From assembly GCA_025200525.1 (NCBI GenBank), contig CM045758.1:57569649-57633648 (forward strand): DNA of 64,000 nucleotides, given 5' to 3'. This DNA comes from Camellia lanceoleosa. Its lineage: Eukaryota; Streptophyta; Magnoliopsida; Ericales; Theaceae. Shown here in pieces: positions 22,340-33,812 of this stretch. The notes below the pieces were generated by a model. It was given only the letters and a program-made list of their open reading frames with translations, did no database searches and was not told where the DNA came from. How positions within the stretch are numbered: position 1 is the first letter of the stretch; the number at the start of each line of letters is the position of its first letter. A program made the translations under genes and the position numbers.

Positions 22340-23057
22340 ACATAAGTACTTCTTTTCAATACAACCTTGGTTTAACTTGTAAATTTTTCTTAAAATTTTC
22401 AACAAGTGTTTAAACCAATCTTCCTTTAACATAACCTCGGATTCACTTCAACTTGTAAATTTTTCATAAAATTTCAACAAGTGTTAAATATGATCTCAGT
22501 TTAACTTCAACTTGTAAATTTTTCTTAAAAATTTCAACAAGTGTTAAACCGATCTTGGCTTGAAAATTCCAACTCCCAAGCATCATTTTCCAGCTCTCTG
22601 CCTCCTAATGTGAACTTAAGTTCCACTTGGGTTCTCATTAAGCATGTGGCTCTGACCTTGTTGCCGAAGTCTATATTTAAACAAAGACTAGCCGATGTTC
22701 TCAACCTTAGTTCTTTTGTTAATCTTACCCAAGTGCACTTAGTTTCAATCTGTGTTTGACTCTGCCGATATGGCAAGTCCAGGTTAATTCAACTTAGTTC
22801 GACTCTATTATCTGCAAGTAGGAACTCTGCCATATAATAAGTCTAAGTTATTCTTCATGTTTCAATCAGAAATATCGCCAACTTAGTTCAACTTTATTAT
22901 ATGCAAGTAGGAACTCTACCATATAATAAGCCTAAGTTATTCGTCATGTTTCAATCAGAAACATCGCCAACTTAGTTCAACTCTATTATATGCAAGTAGG
23001 AACTCTGCTATATAATAAGTCTAAGTTATTCGTCATGTTTCAATCAGAAATATCATC
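22340..23057. repeat. Two tandem arrays in the gypsy spacer
   Basis: At 22791-23057 three copies of an 89-bp unit (starts 22791, 22880, 22969) each begin AACTTAGTTC and contain CATATAATAAG and CATGTTTCAATCAGAAA. At about 22340-22560 an older array of three units of roughly 70 bp repeats AACTTGTAAATTTTTC and TTTCAACAAGTGTT. Both lie between the integrase remnant and the 3' LTR. Confidence 0.8.
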
Positions 23058-23126
23058 ATAGGACTGGTCGGTCCTATCGCACAGATTTCAAATTCACAAA
23101 AATCAAACTAGCACTTTATTATTACA

Positions 23127-23300
23127 TCAGCCGATATGCCCCATTGTAGGCAACCGAGATGATTCTATTTGGGCCAAGTTTGGCCTCCCTATTATCCTTC
23201 TTATTGCCGACAACCTTTCTCAGGATGAAATCCCTAACCTCGAACTCTCTTGGGCTGACCTTCTTGTTGTAAGCCCTAGCAAGTTGTTGTTGGTATGCCC
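23127..23300 (-). pseudogene. Integrase C-terminal remnant
   Basis: On the - strand the sequence reads QQLARAYNKKVSPREFEVRD, then ILRKVVGNKK and KLGPNRIISV, ending GAYRL. This is the C-terminal domain of plant Ty3/gypsy integrase (compare the motifs DWVLRKVLGN and GKLGANWEGPYKV in the element at 34388). The catalytic DDE core is absent. Confidence 0.75.
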
Positions 23301-23723
23301 CCAGCCGAATTGCTGTTCTCTCGCACGTCGCAGGTGGATTTCAACAACATTTTTACGTTTTTTTACATAGGCTTTAGCTTCCTTTTGCATTTAAGGCCAA
23401 AAGAATCCCTACGATATTTCTCTATGGGCAAGGGATCTGCCCCCTGCATGGCTTCCACATACTCCTTTGTGGAATTTATATAAAAAGTCTTTAACTTAGA
23501 CTGAGTTTTTCTCTTCTCAGACTTAATTAGTTAGGCCGAGATCTTGTCTTTTAGAATCTGGGATCTGCTGACTTAGGTTGGAGGGATCACCAGACCCGCC
23601 TGTCTTAATCCTGTCTCTTGCTTGTCAGATCCAAGTGTTACCGGCCTCGCTTGAAGTCGTTTCTCTTTTCTTGTGTTGACGCCTTTGTCCCCAGCGTGTC
23701 TTCCTCGGTCCTTACATGCTTCT

Positions 23724-24933
23724 CTATTCTGGCCATGAGTTCCTCCATACTCTTTGGCAGTGTCTTTGCAGTGATTTTCGTAGCAGATAGTCATCTTTCA
23801 AGCCGTTCTTAAAGGACACGATCGCCACCTCTTGGTTGCATCCTGGTATTCGGTTGAACACCTCGTAATCTCTCTTAGCATAAGCCGTAAGGCTTTCATC
23901 CTCACTGATTCTCAGAACCATTAGGGAGTCCACCCTTAATGGCTGTAGTTTGTTTGTCACAAACCTGGCCACGAACATCTCGGCCAGGCCTTCCCAAGTT
24001 TTCACAGTTCCTTTCGGCAACTTGTGAAACCAGTCTGATGTAATTTCCCCAAAGGACGAGGGGAACACCTTGCAGAGCAACAACTCGTTCCCGGTGTATA
24101 ATGCCATCGAGTTCAAGTACAAGCCGATGTGAAAGTTTGGGTCCGACTTACCATCATATGTGGAATCTTGGCATATGGAACCTTTTCGGGGCCTGAAATT
24201 TGTCCAACTCTATCGAGAACGGTGTCCTCGGCTTGACCGGAGAGGTCACCTCGGCATCTTGTTGCTTTCTCTGGAGGTAATCCTTCAGATCCTCCTTGGT
24301 TCGTCCAGGAGCTCAGCTATCTCCGGATTTTAGCCTTTTTGGTGCACTACTTCCAATGTCATTGTAAGTCCTTTTGGACCTCCTTCCATTGGTCGTGTTG
24401 AAACAGAGTTCCTTTCCCTCAACATCCTGATGTTTTTTGGTGCAGGTTTCTTTTGTTCGACGTGTCTTCTGGGATTCTCTATGCTCGACCTCCTGCAAAG
24501 GCCGGTGAGAATGTCCCTTGGTTCCGCCATGCTGAGGGACTACAGGAACCGTTTTCTGCCCCTCTTTCTGGACACCTTTCTTGGCCGTTGGAATCGGCGT
24601 ATCTTGTAGCGGGAATGGTGGCTGCATGATGTTGTTTTGCATCATGAAATTAACGACCGTTTGCGGGTCTGCCAATTTTTCTGCCATTCCCTTCATTTCG
24701 TCGTCTCTCCGCAGGTATCTATTTTTCCATACCTGGAGGTCGTCCTCGTTATAATACCCGCTCCGGTCCGATTTCTTCGGTACGCCACCCTCCTTGCCGA
24801 CGTCCTTTCCTCCGTGATTTTTATCACGAGTCTCTTCGTTGCAGTTGTCTTCTTCGACGTCAAGGTCAATATGTTTCCCACTCTCAGTAGGGGTGTCGTC
24901 TCCAACCTTCTCTTTCTGTTCATCGTTGGCCAT
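23724..24933 (-). pseudogene. gag polyprotein, frameshifted
   Basis: The first part (24933-24313) is a charged 206-codon N-terminal region starting MANDEQKEK, 20 bp inside the primer-binding region. The second part (24122-23724) is the Retrotrans_gag core with LLCKVFPSSFGEITSDWFHK, then LPKGTVKTWEGLAEMFVARF, ESLTAYAKRDYEVF and AIVSFKNGL. Stops between 24313 and 24122 and after 23724 break the frame. The intact protein would form the virus-like particle of the retrotransposon. Confidence 0.85.
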
Positions 24934-24968
24934 CTATTCTTCTGTCTTTCCCACAGACGGCGCCAAAT

Positions 24969-25507
24969 TGTGTGTGTCAATTTTCGACTACAATGCCAAT
25001 CAAGCACTTAGTTGGAGAACACTCACAGAATAGATTAAGCCCGAACAACTTGTCATAAAAAGAAGAGATTCCGGCGGTGGTTCGTTCACCCGGGGGCACT
25101 TCGACGATCAAGTCAGTTATCTTTCAAAGATAGCAAAAGTACTTAACTCACTATTCAGAGCATAAAAAGCATACTTTAGACTCATGGGGGTGCCTCTCTT
25201 TTATAGCCAACACTTACCTAATCCCAATAGAAGCCTAGCTTCAATGGATTTAGAATTACTGCTAATCTTGGACTTCTAGTAGGATTGGGATAAACTCTCT
25301 AAGAGTCTTATCTTTATCCAAACTGAAGTCCTCTTCCATTCTAGGACTCTTGTCCCTTATCCGCTTATCCCGGATTCTGGTTTCTTCGTAGATAACCTCG
25401 GCCTAGCCGAGATCATCTTGGTGTCATGACCAAGACACGTGACACATCGGCTGACACTTCGATGTCACCTTGGCCACATGTTGTCATTCAAAAATTATGT
25501 CTCCGCA
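24969..25507 (-). repeat. 5' LTR of the deleted gypsy element
   Basis: 539 bp, TG...CA (TGTGTGTGTCAATTTTC ... ATGTCTCCGCA), directly followed by the GTAAC duplication. It drives the - strand transcript. Confidence 0.9.
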
Positions 25508-26014
25508 GTAACCGAATCAAAAAAATATAGGAAAAATATATCAAGGTGAGAATCAAATGTGTGAATCAATGGTGAGAATGAAAAATATTCAATACCGACA
25601 ATGCACTGGTGAAACAATGGCAAGAGGACAACGAAGATGGAGATTTGAAATGATGACAATGCATCATCAAGTCAACTGCAAAACGACGACGATGACGATG
25701 GAGATTTGAAACAACGAGAATGCACTGGCCGAACAAAACCCTCTGCTGGCAATGGAGATCTTCAACACCGACAATGGAGATCTATGGTGTTTTGAAGATG
25801 GAGGTTTCTGATGTTTTGAAGATAGAGATATTTGGGTGTGGGTTGTGGTGTGTATTCAAACAGACAAGTGGTGTGTTACCTTAGGGCTAGTAATGAAAAG
25901 TTAATGTGTGAATTAAGATATTTTTAAATTCTAAAAATTATTATGTGTGTGTAGTAAGTAATAGTATGTACTGAGAGGATTAGTTGTTTGTAAATAGAAT
26001 TTCCTTTAATATTA

Positions 26015-27169
26015 ATGGCTTAAAATGCTTTGAATAAATTGTAATGCTCTATTTGGTTAATTAGAATGAGATGAAATAGAATATAATGATCCTTCCTTTA
26101 GCTTCCTTATGAAATGATCATTCCCTTACAAGTTACAATGATGAATGATGATTCTATTTGTAATTTTATTTTCATTAATTTTTTAGTCAACTAGACATAA
26201 AAATGAATATTTCAATAGAATGATCATTCAATTCATGTTAAAAAAAAAAAAAAATCATTCAATTTCTCTGTAGTTTGTACAATATGAAGGGTTAAAATTA
26301 TTTGTAAATAATTCATTTAAAGTTTAAAATCTAAAATCTCACAATTTTTCTTTTTAAGCCAACTATTTTTTAAAGGGAAAAGTTAACTAAAAAAATACCA
26401 CTTGAGTATTTTGAAAGAAAAACCATTTTTCTTGTTAAAAGTAAGTTAATGAAACTATATAATTGAATAAATAAATTGTGTCAAATACTTTCCACTGATT
26501 TGTAAAACTATAATCTAAATAATCCGCCTTAATGGCCCGTTTGGGTGGATGTGAATTTTAAATCAAGATATTTGAGATTATAGTTATCTATTATAGGCAG
26601 TGGCGGATCTAGAAATTTGGTATAAGGGGGGGCACTTTTTAACTCCTAATGGGGGAGAAATAAACTAACTACTATAAAGAATATCAAACTATTCCTTTAC
26701 CGGATACCTCACACCACAAAAGATGTCACATAGCCAGTAGGCTAAATGCTCTGGTTAAAATTCATATAAAAAAAATTATCAGAATGATGTGTCAATGACA
26801 TTTGTGAAATTATAAAGATAATAGTAGATATTTTGATTAAAAATGAAACGATCACAAGATGCCAACTCAATCTATATAGAATTTTTGTACAAGCGTTATG
26901 TTTGTATATTATTATTATTATTTTTTTAAAATATCATATAAGGAGTTCTTTTTAAAAAATTAAAAATATTAAGTACCTTAAAATAATTTAGGAGTACTAA
27001 TATAATTTTACGAGGGTTATATTTTGTATGGGTACTAACATACAAACATAAATTGAAGAAGATAAGATACAAGAGATGTACTTCAGTAAGATATTTTTAG
27101 CTAGATGAGAATCTTAAACGTGATTTCAAATATAGTTATTTCATACCTGATGAAGTTGTTGAATTCAAT
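26015..27169. other. AT-rich intergenic DNA with a lone hAT-like terminus
   Basis: No gene is recognised. At 26594 the word CAGTGGCGGATC resembles the terminus of the hAT MITEs at 9495 and 15864, followed by a run AAGGGGGGGCAC, but no matching right end was found. MITE-like words (CTATTTGGTTAATTAGAATG near 26047, CCCGTTTGGGTGG near 26535) are present. Confidence 0.4.
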
Positions 27170-27365
27170 CTTAAAATTTATAAGTAGTTAAATTTAAATT
27201 ATTAATATTAAATTAATGCATTTTAAATTCAAATCTATTCAAAGGGATGGTAAAGAATTTGTTAAAGAAAATTCGTAGGTTCAAATTCGTAGACCCATTC
27301 TGAAGCTTTGTATTCTGTTTTGAGACTTTCCCACTTAAAAAAAAATAAAAAATATCAATCTTTTA

Positions 27366-27525
27366 TGCTGTGTTTGGTTGAAAGATTTGAGGGAGGGATT
27401 TAGAAAGGAAAAGATAAAAAGTGTGTGAAACTAGGTGAAATATAAATATGTTTTATTCACATTTCACCTAATTTTTTCATTTCTCTCTCCAAATCTCTCT
27501 TCAAATCCCCTAACCAAACACACAA
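27366..27525. mobile_element. Tourist-like MITE in host copy 1
   Basis: The ends TGCTGTGTTTGGTT and AACCAAACACACAA are inverted repeats and TTA flanks both sides (27363-27365, 27526-27528). Copy 2 of the host unit reads CCTTTTAGTGG at the same place, with a single TTA, so it is the empty site. 160 bp. Confidence 0.85.
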
Positions 27526-27743
27526 TTAGTGTATAAGTTATGTTGACTTATTTCTAAAATAACAATTATATGCGGAGTATTTGGTTTAGTGTCAATTTTA
27601 AAATTCATGAGTACTTAAATTTAAATTATTAATATTAAATTCATGCATTTTAAATTCAAATCTATTCACGCGGATGGTAAAGAATTTGTTAAACTAAACA
27701 AAAATTTGTGGGTTCAAATTCGTAGACCCATTCTAAAGCTTTG

Positions 27744-27857
27744 GCCTATTTTGGAAAGGAAGTTAAAAGTTATTTTTTAGCATTTAACTCACTTTTTTCT
27801 CTCATAAAAAAATTAAAAAAAATCAAAAAATAACTTTTAACCATCTTTTTAAAAAAA
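27744..27857. mobile_element. 114-bp insertion in host copy 2
   Basis: Copy 3 reads AAGCTTTGTAATCTG without interruption (28332-28346). Copy 2 has 114 extra bases between two TTG triplets (27741-27743, 27858-27860). The insert starts GCCTATTTTGGAAAGG and ends in an A-rich run. It is MITE-like, but the terminal repeats are poor. Confidence 0.55.
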
Positions 27858-29247
27858 TTGTAATCTGTTTTGAGACTTCCCCACTCTAAAAAAAAAAAGT
27901 CAACCTTTTAGTGGATAAGATATGTTGACTTATTTCTAAAACAACAATTATATGCAGAGTATTAGGTTTTGTTTGGGGTGTCCTAAATAAGTGTACTTTT
28001 TGACTTTTTATGAAATATGGGTTAGGTATGGGTTGGGTTTGAAGTGATGTGATAGAGAGGTGATATGACTTAAATAAGATGATGTGACTTAAATAGGATA
28101 GTGACTTTTTGACTTTTTGAATTTTTTTAAGAATGTCAAACTTGACCTAGTTTTAATTTTAAAATTTATAAGTAGTTAAATTTAAATTATTAATATTAAA
28201 TTATGCATTTTAAATTTAAATCATTAATATTAAATTCATGCACTTTCAATTCAAGTCTATTCAAACAGATGGTAAAGAATTTGTTAAACTAAACAAAAAT
28301 TCGTAGGTTCAAATTCGTAGATCCATTTTGAAGCTTTGTAATCTGTTTTGAGACCATTATGTTGGAAATGGTTTAAAACAGATTTTTTTCTTAACTTTGG
28401 TCTAATACTTAGGTGGGATCCGAGCGTCGATTTTCGCGGATCAAAATAGTAACGCGTTCTATGCCGCGTTGTGTTTCACGTGGTATATTTGGTTACTCAA
28501 AACCATTACCGAGTGAATGAGAAATTGAAACTAAAGTATGCTCTATGGAAATAGAGTTTTGGTAGAAATTCCGTAAAGTTGAAAGTGGCTTGTCCCACAT
28601 TGATTTGGTGGGAAGTTTTGAATGAGTTTATAAGGTATGGGTTTGGAACTTGGAGTGTGCCCCAAGGGGTACCCAAATGTTTTAGAGAGGGAGGTTATGA
28701 GCTAGACCCATTAGACTAAAAAATCACCACGTGCGCCGCCACTATCCATTCGATCGGGTTGGGCCTCGCCGCGTGGTGTGTGGTTGGGTTGGGTTTGTTC
28801 GACTCAATACCTATCTTTTTGGGTCAAAAATATTTGAATTTAATTTTATTTTTTAGTAAAATTAATCTGGAAATAAACTGGTCCGGTTTTTTTACTGTAC
28901 ACCCAAACAGGGCTCTTCTCGTTTTTGTTATCTGTATGAATTGTGAACCCAATAGATTCAAATGTGTTTAAAATTCAAAATCAAACAGGTTTCATACCTG
29001 TTCAAATAGGTTTGCACCTATTTAATTTAAAATCTGCAGCCACTAATCCATCTATAAATAGGACAGCCCTCATTTGAATTTTGTAACTTTAATTTTCGTC
29101 CTTCATAATTCTACAAATATTCTCTTCATATTGCTACACTATTTTCTTCTATGAGAGAGTAAAAACACTTAGTGTGTTCGTTAGGCAAACAATTTGTAGT
29201 ACTGTTATTGTTTGTAGTTGATCATTTCATCTTGGGAGATAGACGTC

Positions 29248-30166
29248 TGTACGGGGGCGAAATATCCTTAGCTTTCCGTACGCCTTGAACGTCAAGCTTC
29301 CGTCAACGGCGTCTGTCTCTGCCACACAAAAACGGTGAGCTGCCCGGCGGTGGTGAGCTGCCCGGCGGTGGTGTGCCGGAAAAACCCTCCGACGCTCAAG
29401 TCAGTTCACTGAGGAAGAAGAGAATCAAGAGAGAAGGTTTGTGAGGATGAGTTTGCATACCAGTAACGCTCGCCTTCCCTCTCCATATCTAGGCTGGCCA
29501 CGCAGCTCCGAGATTGTGCGCGCACTACCTCTGCTGTCCTTTCTTGGACAGGTGGCAGTGCTCGCCTCTCACTACCTTACACGTGTAAAGGTCTTGTCCT
29601 CCTTCCAATACATGCAGAACGCCCAACGGTATTGAGGCGTTCGTGGAGCAGATGTCCTCTTCACACCATTGGCCCAGGTGGCACCCATAACCGGGGTACC
29701 ATGACCGGCCTAGCCTTGGGGGATCTGCCATCATCTAACCGTGCTACGTATTACCGGCCTGTAACTTGGGACCAGGCGAGAACTTATCCCTGGGCCGAGC
29801 TATCTCTGGCCGGTTTACCATGATCGGCCGATTGCGAGGCATGCCGACCCCCAACCACCTTATCCCCGATCTCGGCCACACGTAACCGCCTCACCTTGGT
29901 TGGACGGCCGGAGGGAAGCCGGACAGATCGCATTCTCCGTGTAACCCGGTCAACCCTTCAGCTCGGTCGCGATTTCCATTGTGAACTTAGTCCCGCGCGA
30001 GCGACATCCAGCCCGGCCCCGAGGGGTCACCGGTCGACCTCGTCCCCCGAGCAATTCCGACTGCTCGGCCGTTTCAACCGTCCATCCTGCTCGGTGCCAT
30101 GTAGTCCGTAACGCTGGACGTTATTTCTTGCTCTACCGTACTGCCAGATGGAAATCTTCCCTCACA
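29248..30166 (-). repeat. 3' LTR of the Tat element (919 bp)
   Basis: It begins TGTACGGGGGCG and ends CTTCCCTCACA on the + strand. It is longer than the 5' LTR mostly through small indels, including a duplicated GAGCTGCCCGGCGGTGGT word near 29337-29372. Confidence 0.92.
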
Positions 30167-30534
30167 ATTGCCCCTTAAACCCATCCGAGCTATCGTGATT
30201 GGGTTTACCAACGTGTCCGAGCTGTGATTGAGTCGCGCCCCCGCCAGGCCGAGCTTGAACGAGGCTACGTCTGTTGCCGAGTTATGGTTGAATTGGTTAC
30301 ACCTTCTGCGTCGAGCAACCTCAATTATGGAAACTCCAGTCGCCGAGCCATCTCAATTAGGAGCGCTTCAGACGCCGAGCTACCCCAATTGGCCGGTCAT
30401 TATCTCTGCAGTCCTGTCAAAGGTCTTTCAGCCGTACTGACAGCCGCATTTCTCAGAGCCACGTGCCATCACCTCATTGGGTCGTGCAGACAGCTGTCTG
30501 GCACGCGCGGAATTCAAACGGCTGCGCCGTTTGG

Positions 30535-31446
30535 GGCTTCCCCCCATCAATAAACCCTACTCCAAGGGTTTAGACCCTTCACCTTTCATTCCTCTCTCTA
30601 GCTCCAAACCCTAGCATCCAAAGCTTTTGCCCCCTTTCTGCCATTGCCACTTTCGAGCTCTAATCTTCGTTGCTGCCATTTTTGACGCTGTGCTCGAGCT
30701 CTCATAGCCCTCCTTCGTTTTTTGGTAAGACTTTTCCTTGCATTTTCAGTTTTCTATTTTCTGTTTGTGTTCTTCATTTTCGTGCCCCTGTTTTTTGTGT
30801 TTGTGCTTGGTATTTTTTGTTTTTCCTTGCTTGGGTCTTTCACGCCCTAGGAAAACTGAAATGGGGGGAATAGGGGGCCCTCGTGCCCCCGTTTTTCAAT
30901 GGGTAGACTGAATAGGCCAAGAACTTAGGAAGAACACAATGAACACGATGAATACTGGGCAAAACCGAGCAAAACGCTCATTTAGATCCTTATTTAGGGC
31001 TGTAACCGAGCAAAAAGCTGTTTGTGGCTTTGCACTGAGGCTACAACCGAGCTATATACACCTTAGATCGGCAGATAGGTTAACCGGGCTAAAGACCTGG
31101 GATCATAAGCCAATATTTATCTGGGCTTGACCGAGCAAAAACCTCCATTAGAACCAACCGGTCAAAATTCCTAGACCGAGTAGAAACCAGCACCAAAAAA
31201 AGGGGAGGGCTAAATCAGCCATCCTGATGGGCCGAGGTAGGTGGAGGCCGGCCAAACACTTAGAACTTTCTGAGCTATTCCAGTAGGAGCCGCGCAATAT
31301 CTGCCGTGCTAACCCTTGGCCTTATTTTTAATATGCAGAACAAATAGGACCGACCATTCCAGCATCATCATTCGTGGAGCTCAAAGTCCGAGCAACCACT
31401 ACACAATTTTGACCGAGATACCATAGAGTAAATAAAGCCGAGATAG
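30535..31446 (+). promoter_or_regulatory. Promoter/5' UTR-like leader with an intron for the antisense ORF
   Basis: A TATA-like ATCAATAAACCC (30546) is followed by a CT-rich leader with AAACCCTAGC words. A good splice donor TTG|GTAAGA (30724/30725) and an acceptor AATATGCAG (31338) frame a 614-bp leader intron. The ATG follows at 31447. The signals are seen; their use is inferred. Confidence 0.4.
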
Positions 31447-33540
31447 ATGGGCAAATACCGCTTTAGGGTTGGCTTGCCCGGGGCAATGGCAGAGTTTCGC
31501 GAGGAGTACCAAATTCCTGACGACGTCATCTTAGAGCTCAGCAAGAAGGGAGAAACTCCATGGGGCGATCTAGAACGGTGCCCCTTCACCGTGGTATCGA
31601 TCATAGAGGGCGGACTTCGCTTCCCGGTCCAACCCCTAATCTGCGAATTTTTGAGGCAGACAGGGCTTTGCCCAACCCAGGTTTCCAACAACACATATAA
31701 AATAATAAATGGCGTAGCCGAGCTAAACCGAAGGCTCGGTCTCAATCTCGGCCTCGCAGAGATTTTTCACCAATATAACCTTAGTTCAAATAAGGGTGGG
31801 TTTTGCTACTACCTCAAAGTAAAGAAGGGCCGAGCAAAACTCATTGAAGGCAACCCGGACAAAGAGTCCAATGATGATGATTTTCTGTGGGTGTCTGGTC
31901 GCTATGAAGACCTAGAGGCACCCATACCGGGCTGGCGAATTAAGAAAAACTTCGGTAGTGCTGGTAAGGAGCCCGGCTGACCGTACTACTATCTTTCTTC
32001 TCTTCACTATTATTCATTGCACCGGTCTAACACTTGTCTCTTTTTGCAGATAAGAATTTGGCTGCGCGTTACTACCGTGCTAACCAGGAAGCAATCAGAG
32101 TCTTGCTGCGCATTCCTGCAGAAGATAGGGAGTCCTCAACCTTGCTCGGTTTTGAGCAAACGTACAACTACCAAGCACCGCGCAAAGGCAGAGTCACCGA
32201 CTTTCTGCGCGAGCCAACCCCCGAACCAGATCCAACTTTGCCACCGGTCAGACTTGTCCCAACTACCGCCGAGCAAGAAATGGCTAAAATCCGAGCCATT
32301 AAGTCCATGATCACTGGGGATGAAGGCGACTCCCAACCCCCAGAAGCAACCGGGGGAACCTCTTCCACCCCCGCCGGACAGAAAGAAGGGGCGGTGCTCG
32401 CCCTGGCCAGCGAACAACCGGCTGGTCGGCCGAAGAAGAAGCAAAGGAGGGAGGCCGGGCAAGGCCTCGTGGACGAAGACTCCACTGAGGTCGCCTCTGC
32501 CGAGCTCGGCGACCAGACCGAGCAACCTCTTGCCCGAAAATCCAAGGGCAAGGGACCTGCTGCCCCACCGGTCTGGGCGCCCGAGTTCGTCTACAAGGGC
32601 CGACCAGTCTCCGCCTCCGATTCTGTCGCCGAGGACCAGGATTACTCGCTCGGTTTCAACTTGACCAGGGGATTGATCCTGCCCGGCGACATGAAGAAGC
32701 ACGACGAGCTAACCGACCTCAAGGTCCTCCGCTCGGCTGCAGAATCAATTGTGCTGGTAAGTTCAGCATTTTTTCTTCAACTGTGTGCTCGGTTTTCTGC
32801 TCGGCTTGTATATACTAATAATCTTTCGTGTTTGCAGGCCGCACAAAAGAACTACCTCGCCCACGAGCGGATGGTTGCAGTTCGGAAGAGTCTCCGAGAC
32901 GCCATCACCGAGAACAAAGTGCTCCAGGCCGAGATAGACATGCTGAAGGCCGAGCAGGTGGTCGTCAAAGACGAGCGGGACGAACTGCGCCAGAGGCTTG
33001 ATCGGGCTGATGAGGACAAAAAGAAGGCCGAGAAAAAGGCGAAAGCTCGGTACCTCGCCGAGCTCCGAAAGTTGAGGGACGCCAACAAGGACGCCATGGA
33101 CAAGGCGGTAGACGAGGCGGAGGACCGTGGATATAAGCAGGGGGAAAAAACTTACGAGCGCCAGGTCCGGGCTACCAAGGACATCTTTTTCCAGTGCGGC
33201 TGGAAAGCTGCCGTGGAAAAAGTCGGCCTTGGCCAGGATTCGGAGATATTCATCAACCCACCCCCTGCCTATATCCCGGTCTACATGCTAGCCTACTCCC
33301 AGGCCGAGCAAAATCGTCTTATTGCCGAGGCACGTATGAGGCCGAGAAGAGGCCGCCGAGAAAGCAGCCGAGCAAACTCCACCTGAAGCATCCCAAAATG
33401 CTGAAGATGAAGTAATTGATCGGGATATCGTCTCGGCGGAAGGCTCTGACGACGAGGCCGAGGAAATCCTGCCCGAGCAGACTGTCCCCAGCGCCGAGCC
33501 TACGGTGGAGGGAGCCGTGCAAAACCTTGACCTGGACTGA
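31447..33540 (+). pseudogene. Antisense ORF of the Tat element ('putative gypsy-type transposon' protein family), 3 exons, C-terminal frameshift
   Basis: Exons 31447-31963, 32050-32756 and 32838-33540 join in phase through GTAAGG/GCAG and GTAAGT/GCAG sites. The N-terminal domain includes QIPDDVILELSKKGETPWGD, GGLRFPVQPLICEFLRQTG and NNTYKIINGVAELNRRLGL, resembling the Pfam family of 'putative gypsy type transposon' proteins (Transposase_28 group). A Pro/charged linker follows, then a long coiled coil (about 32860-33150). Near 33335-33352 the frame shifts: one frame stops at 33386, while an acidic, Glu/Ala-rich tail continues in another to the TGA at 33538-33540. It faces the pol genes. Function is unknown; such extra ORFs are reported for Tat elements. 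Confidence 0.75.
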
Positions 33541-33812
33541 TGACTGCTTTCTTTGTACTTTTTTGTTTTCTTTTTTCTTCCTTTTTTGCGCTATGTAACC
33601 GGGCAATGCCCCTCATCTGTAATGGATTTCCTTTATCAATGAAATTGCGAGCTTCTTGCTCGTATATCTTTTGTTTCTGTTCGGCTCCTGTATATTTGAA
33701 TTTCTTGTTCCAAATTTTGTTTGGACTGTTTGGTCGACTGAACCGCGCAAACAATAGGTCTTCAAGGAACCGTGCAATCCCTTACATTTCCAAGTAGGAT
33801 GACATTTAAGGT

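Larger units (their letters stand above)
20808..25507 (-). mobile_element. Internally deleted Ty3/gypsy element (Tat-like), about 4.7 kb
   Basis: Two 539-bp LTRs (20808-21346 and 24969-25507) are flanked by perfect GTAAC duplications (20803-20807, 25508-25512). On the - strand the order is 5' LTR, primer-binding region (TTTGGCGCCGTCTGTGG, 24950-24967), gag, integrase C-terminal remnant, a spacer with two tandem arrays, a purine-rich tract (TAGGGGACAG, by 21350), 3' LTR. Protease, RT, RNase H and the integrase core are missing. The LTR lengths agree exactly, but many substitutions separate them. Confidence 0.9.
19935..26004. mobile_element. Second long-TIR Mutator-like element, split by a gypsy-type insertion
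   Basis: The left end GGAAATTTTTTATTTAC and (reverse complement of the right end) GGAAATTCTATTTAC start inverted repeats of about 60 bp sharing ACTAATCC and AGTACA. Flanks TCTTATATTA (19925-19934) and TTTAATATTA (26005-26014) agree at 8 of 10. Removing the LTR element at 20808-25512 leaves about 1.4 kb. The interior on the right (25520-25860) repeats GATGGAGATTTGAA and GACAATGCA words; no gene is recognised. The element begins only about 20 bp after the first Mutator-like element ends. Confidence 0.65.
27170..28354. repeat. Tandemly triplicated AT-rich host unit (third copy resumes at 46841)
   Basis: Three copies share, in order, AAATTTAAATTATTAATATT, GATGGTAAAGAATTTGTTAAA, GGTTCAAATTCGTAGA, TCTGTTTTGAGAC, GTTGACTTATTTCTAAAA and CAATTATATGC(A/G)GAGTATT. 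Copy 1 is about 27170-27593, copy 2 about 27594-27968, copy 3 from 28150 to 28354 and again 46841-46930. Copy 1 carries a 160-bp MITE, copy 2 a 114-bp insert, and copy 3 an 18.5 kb retrotransposon nest. A further 180-bp insert lies between copies 2 and 3 (27969-28149). Confidence 0.85.

Noticed and set aside
32136..32702. - strand ORF of 188 codons
   Set aside because: Shadow of exon 2 of the spliced + strand antisense gene, whose frame has splice sites and family motifs.
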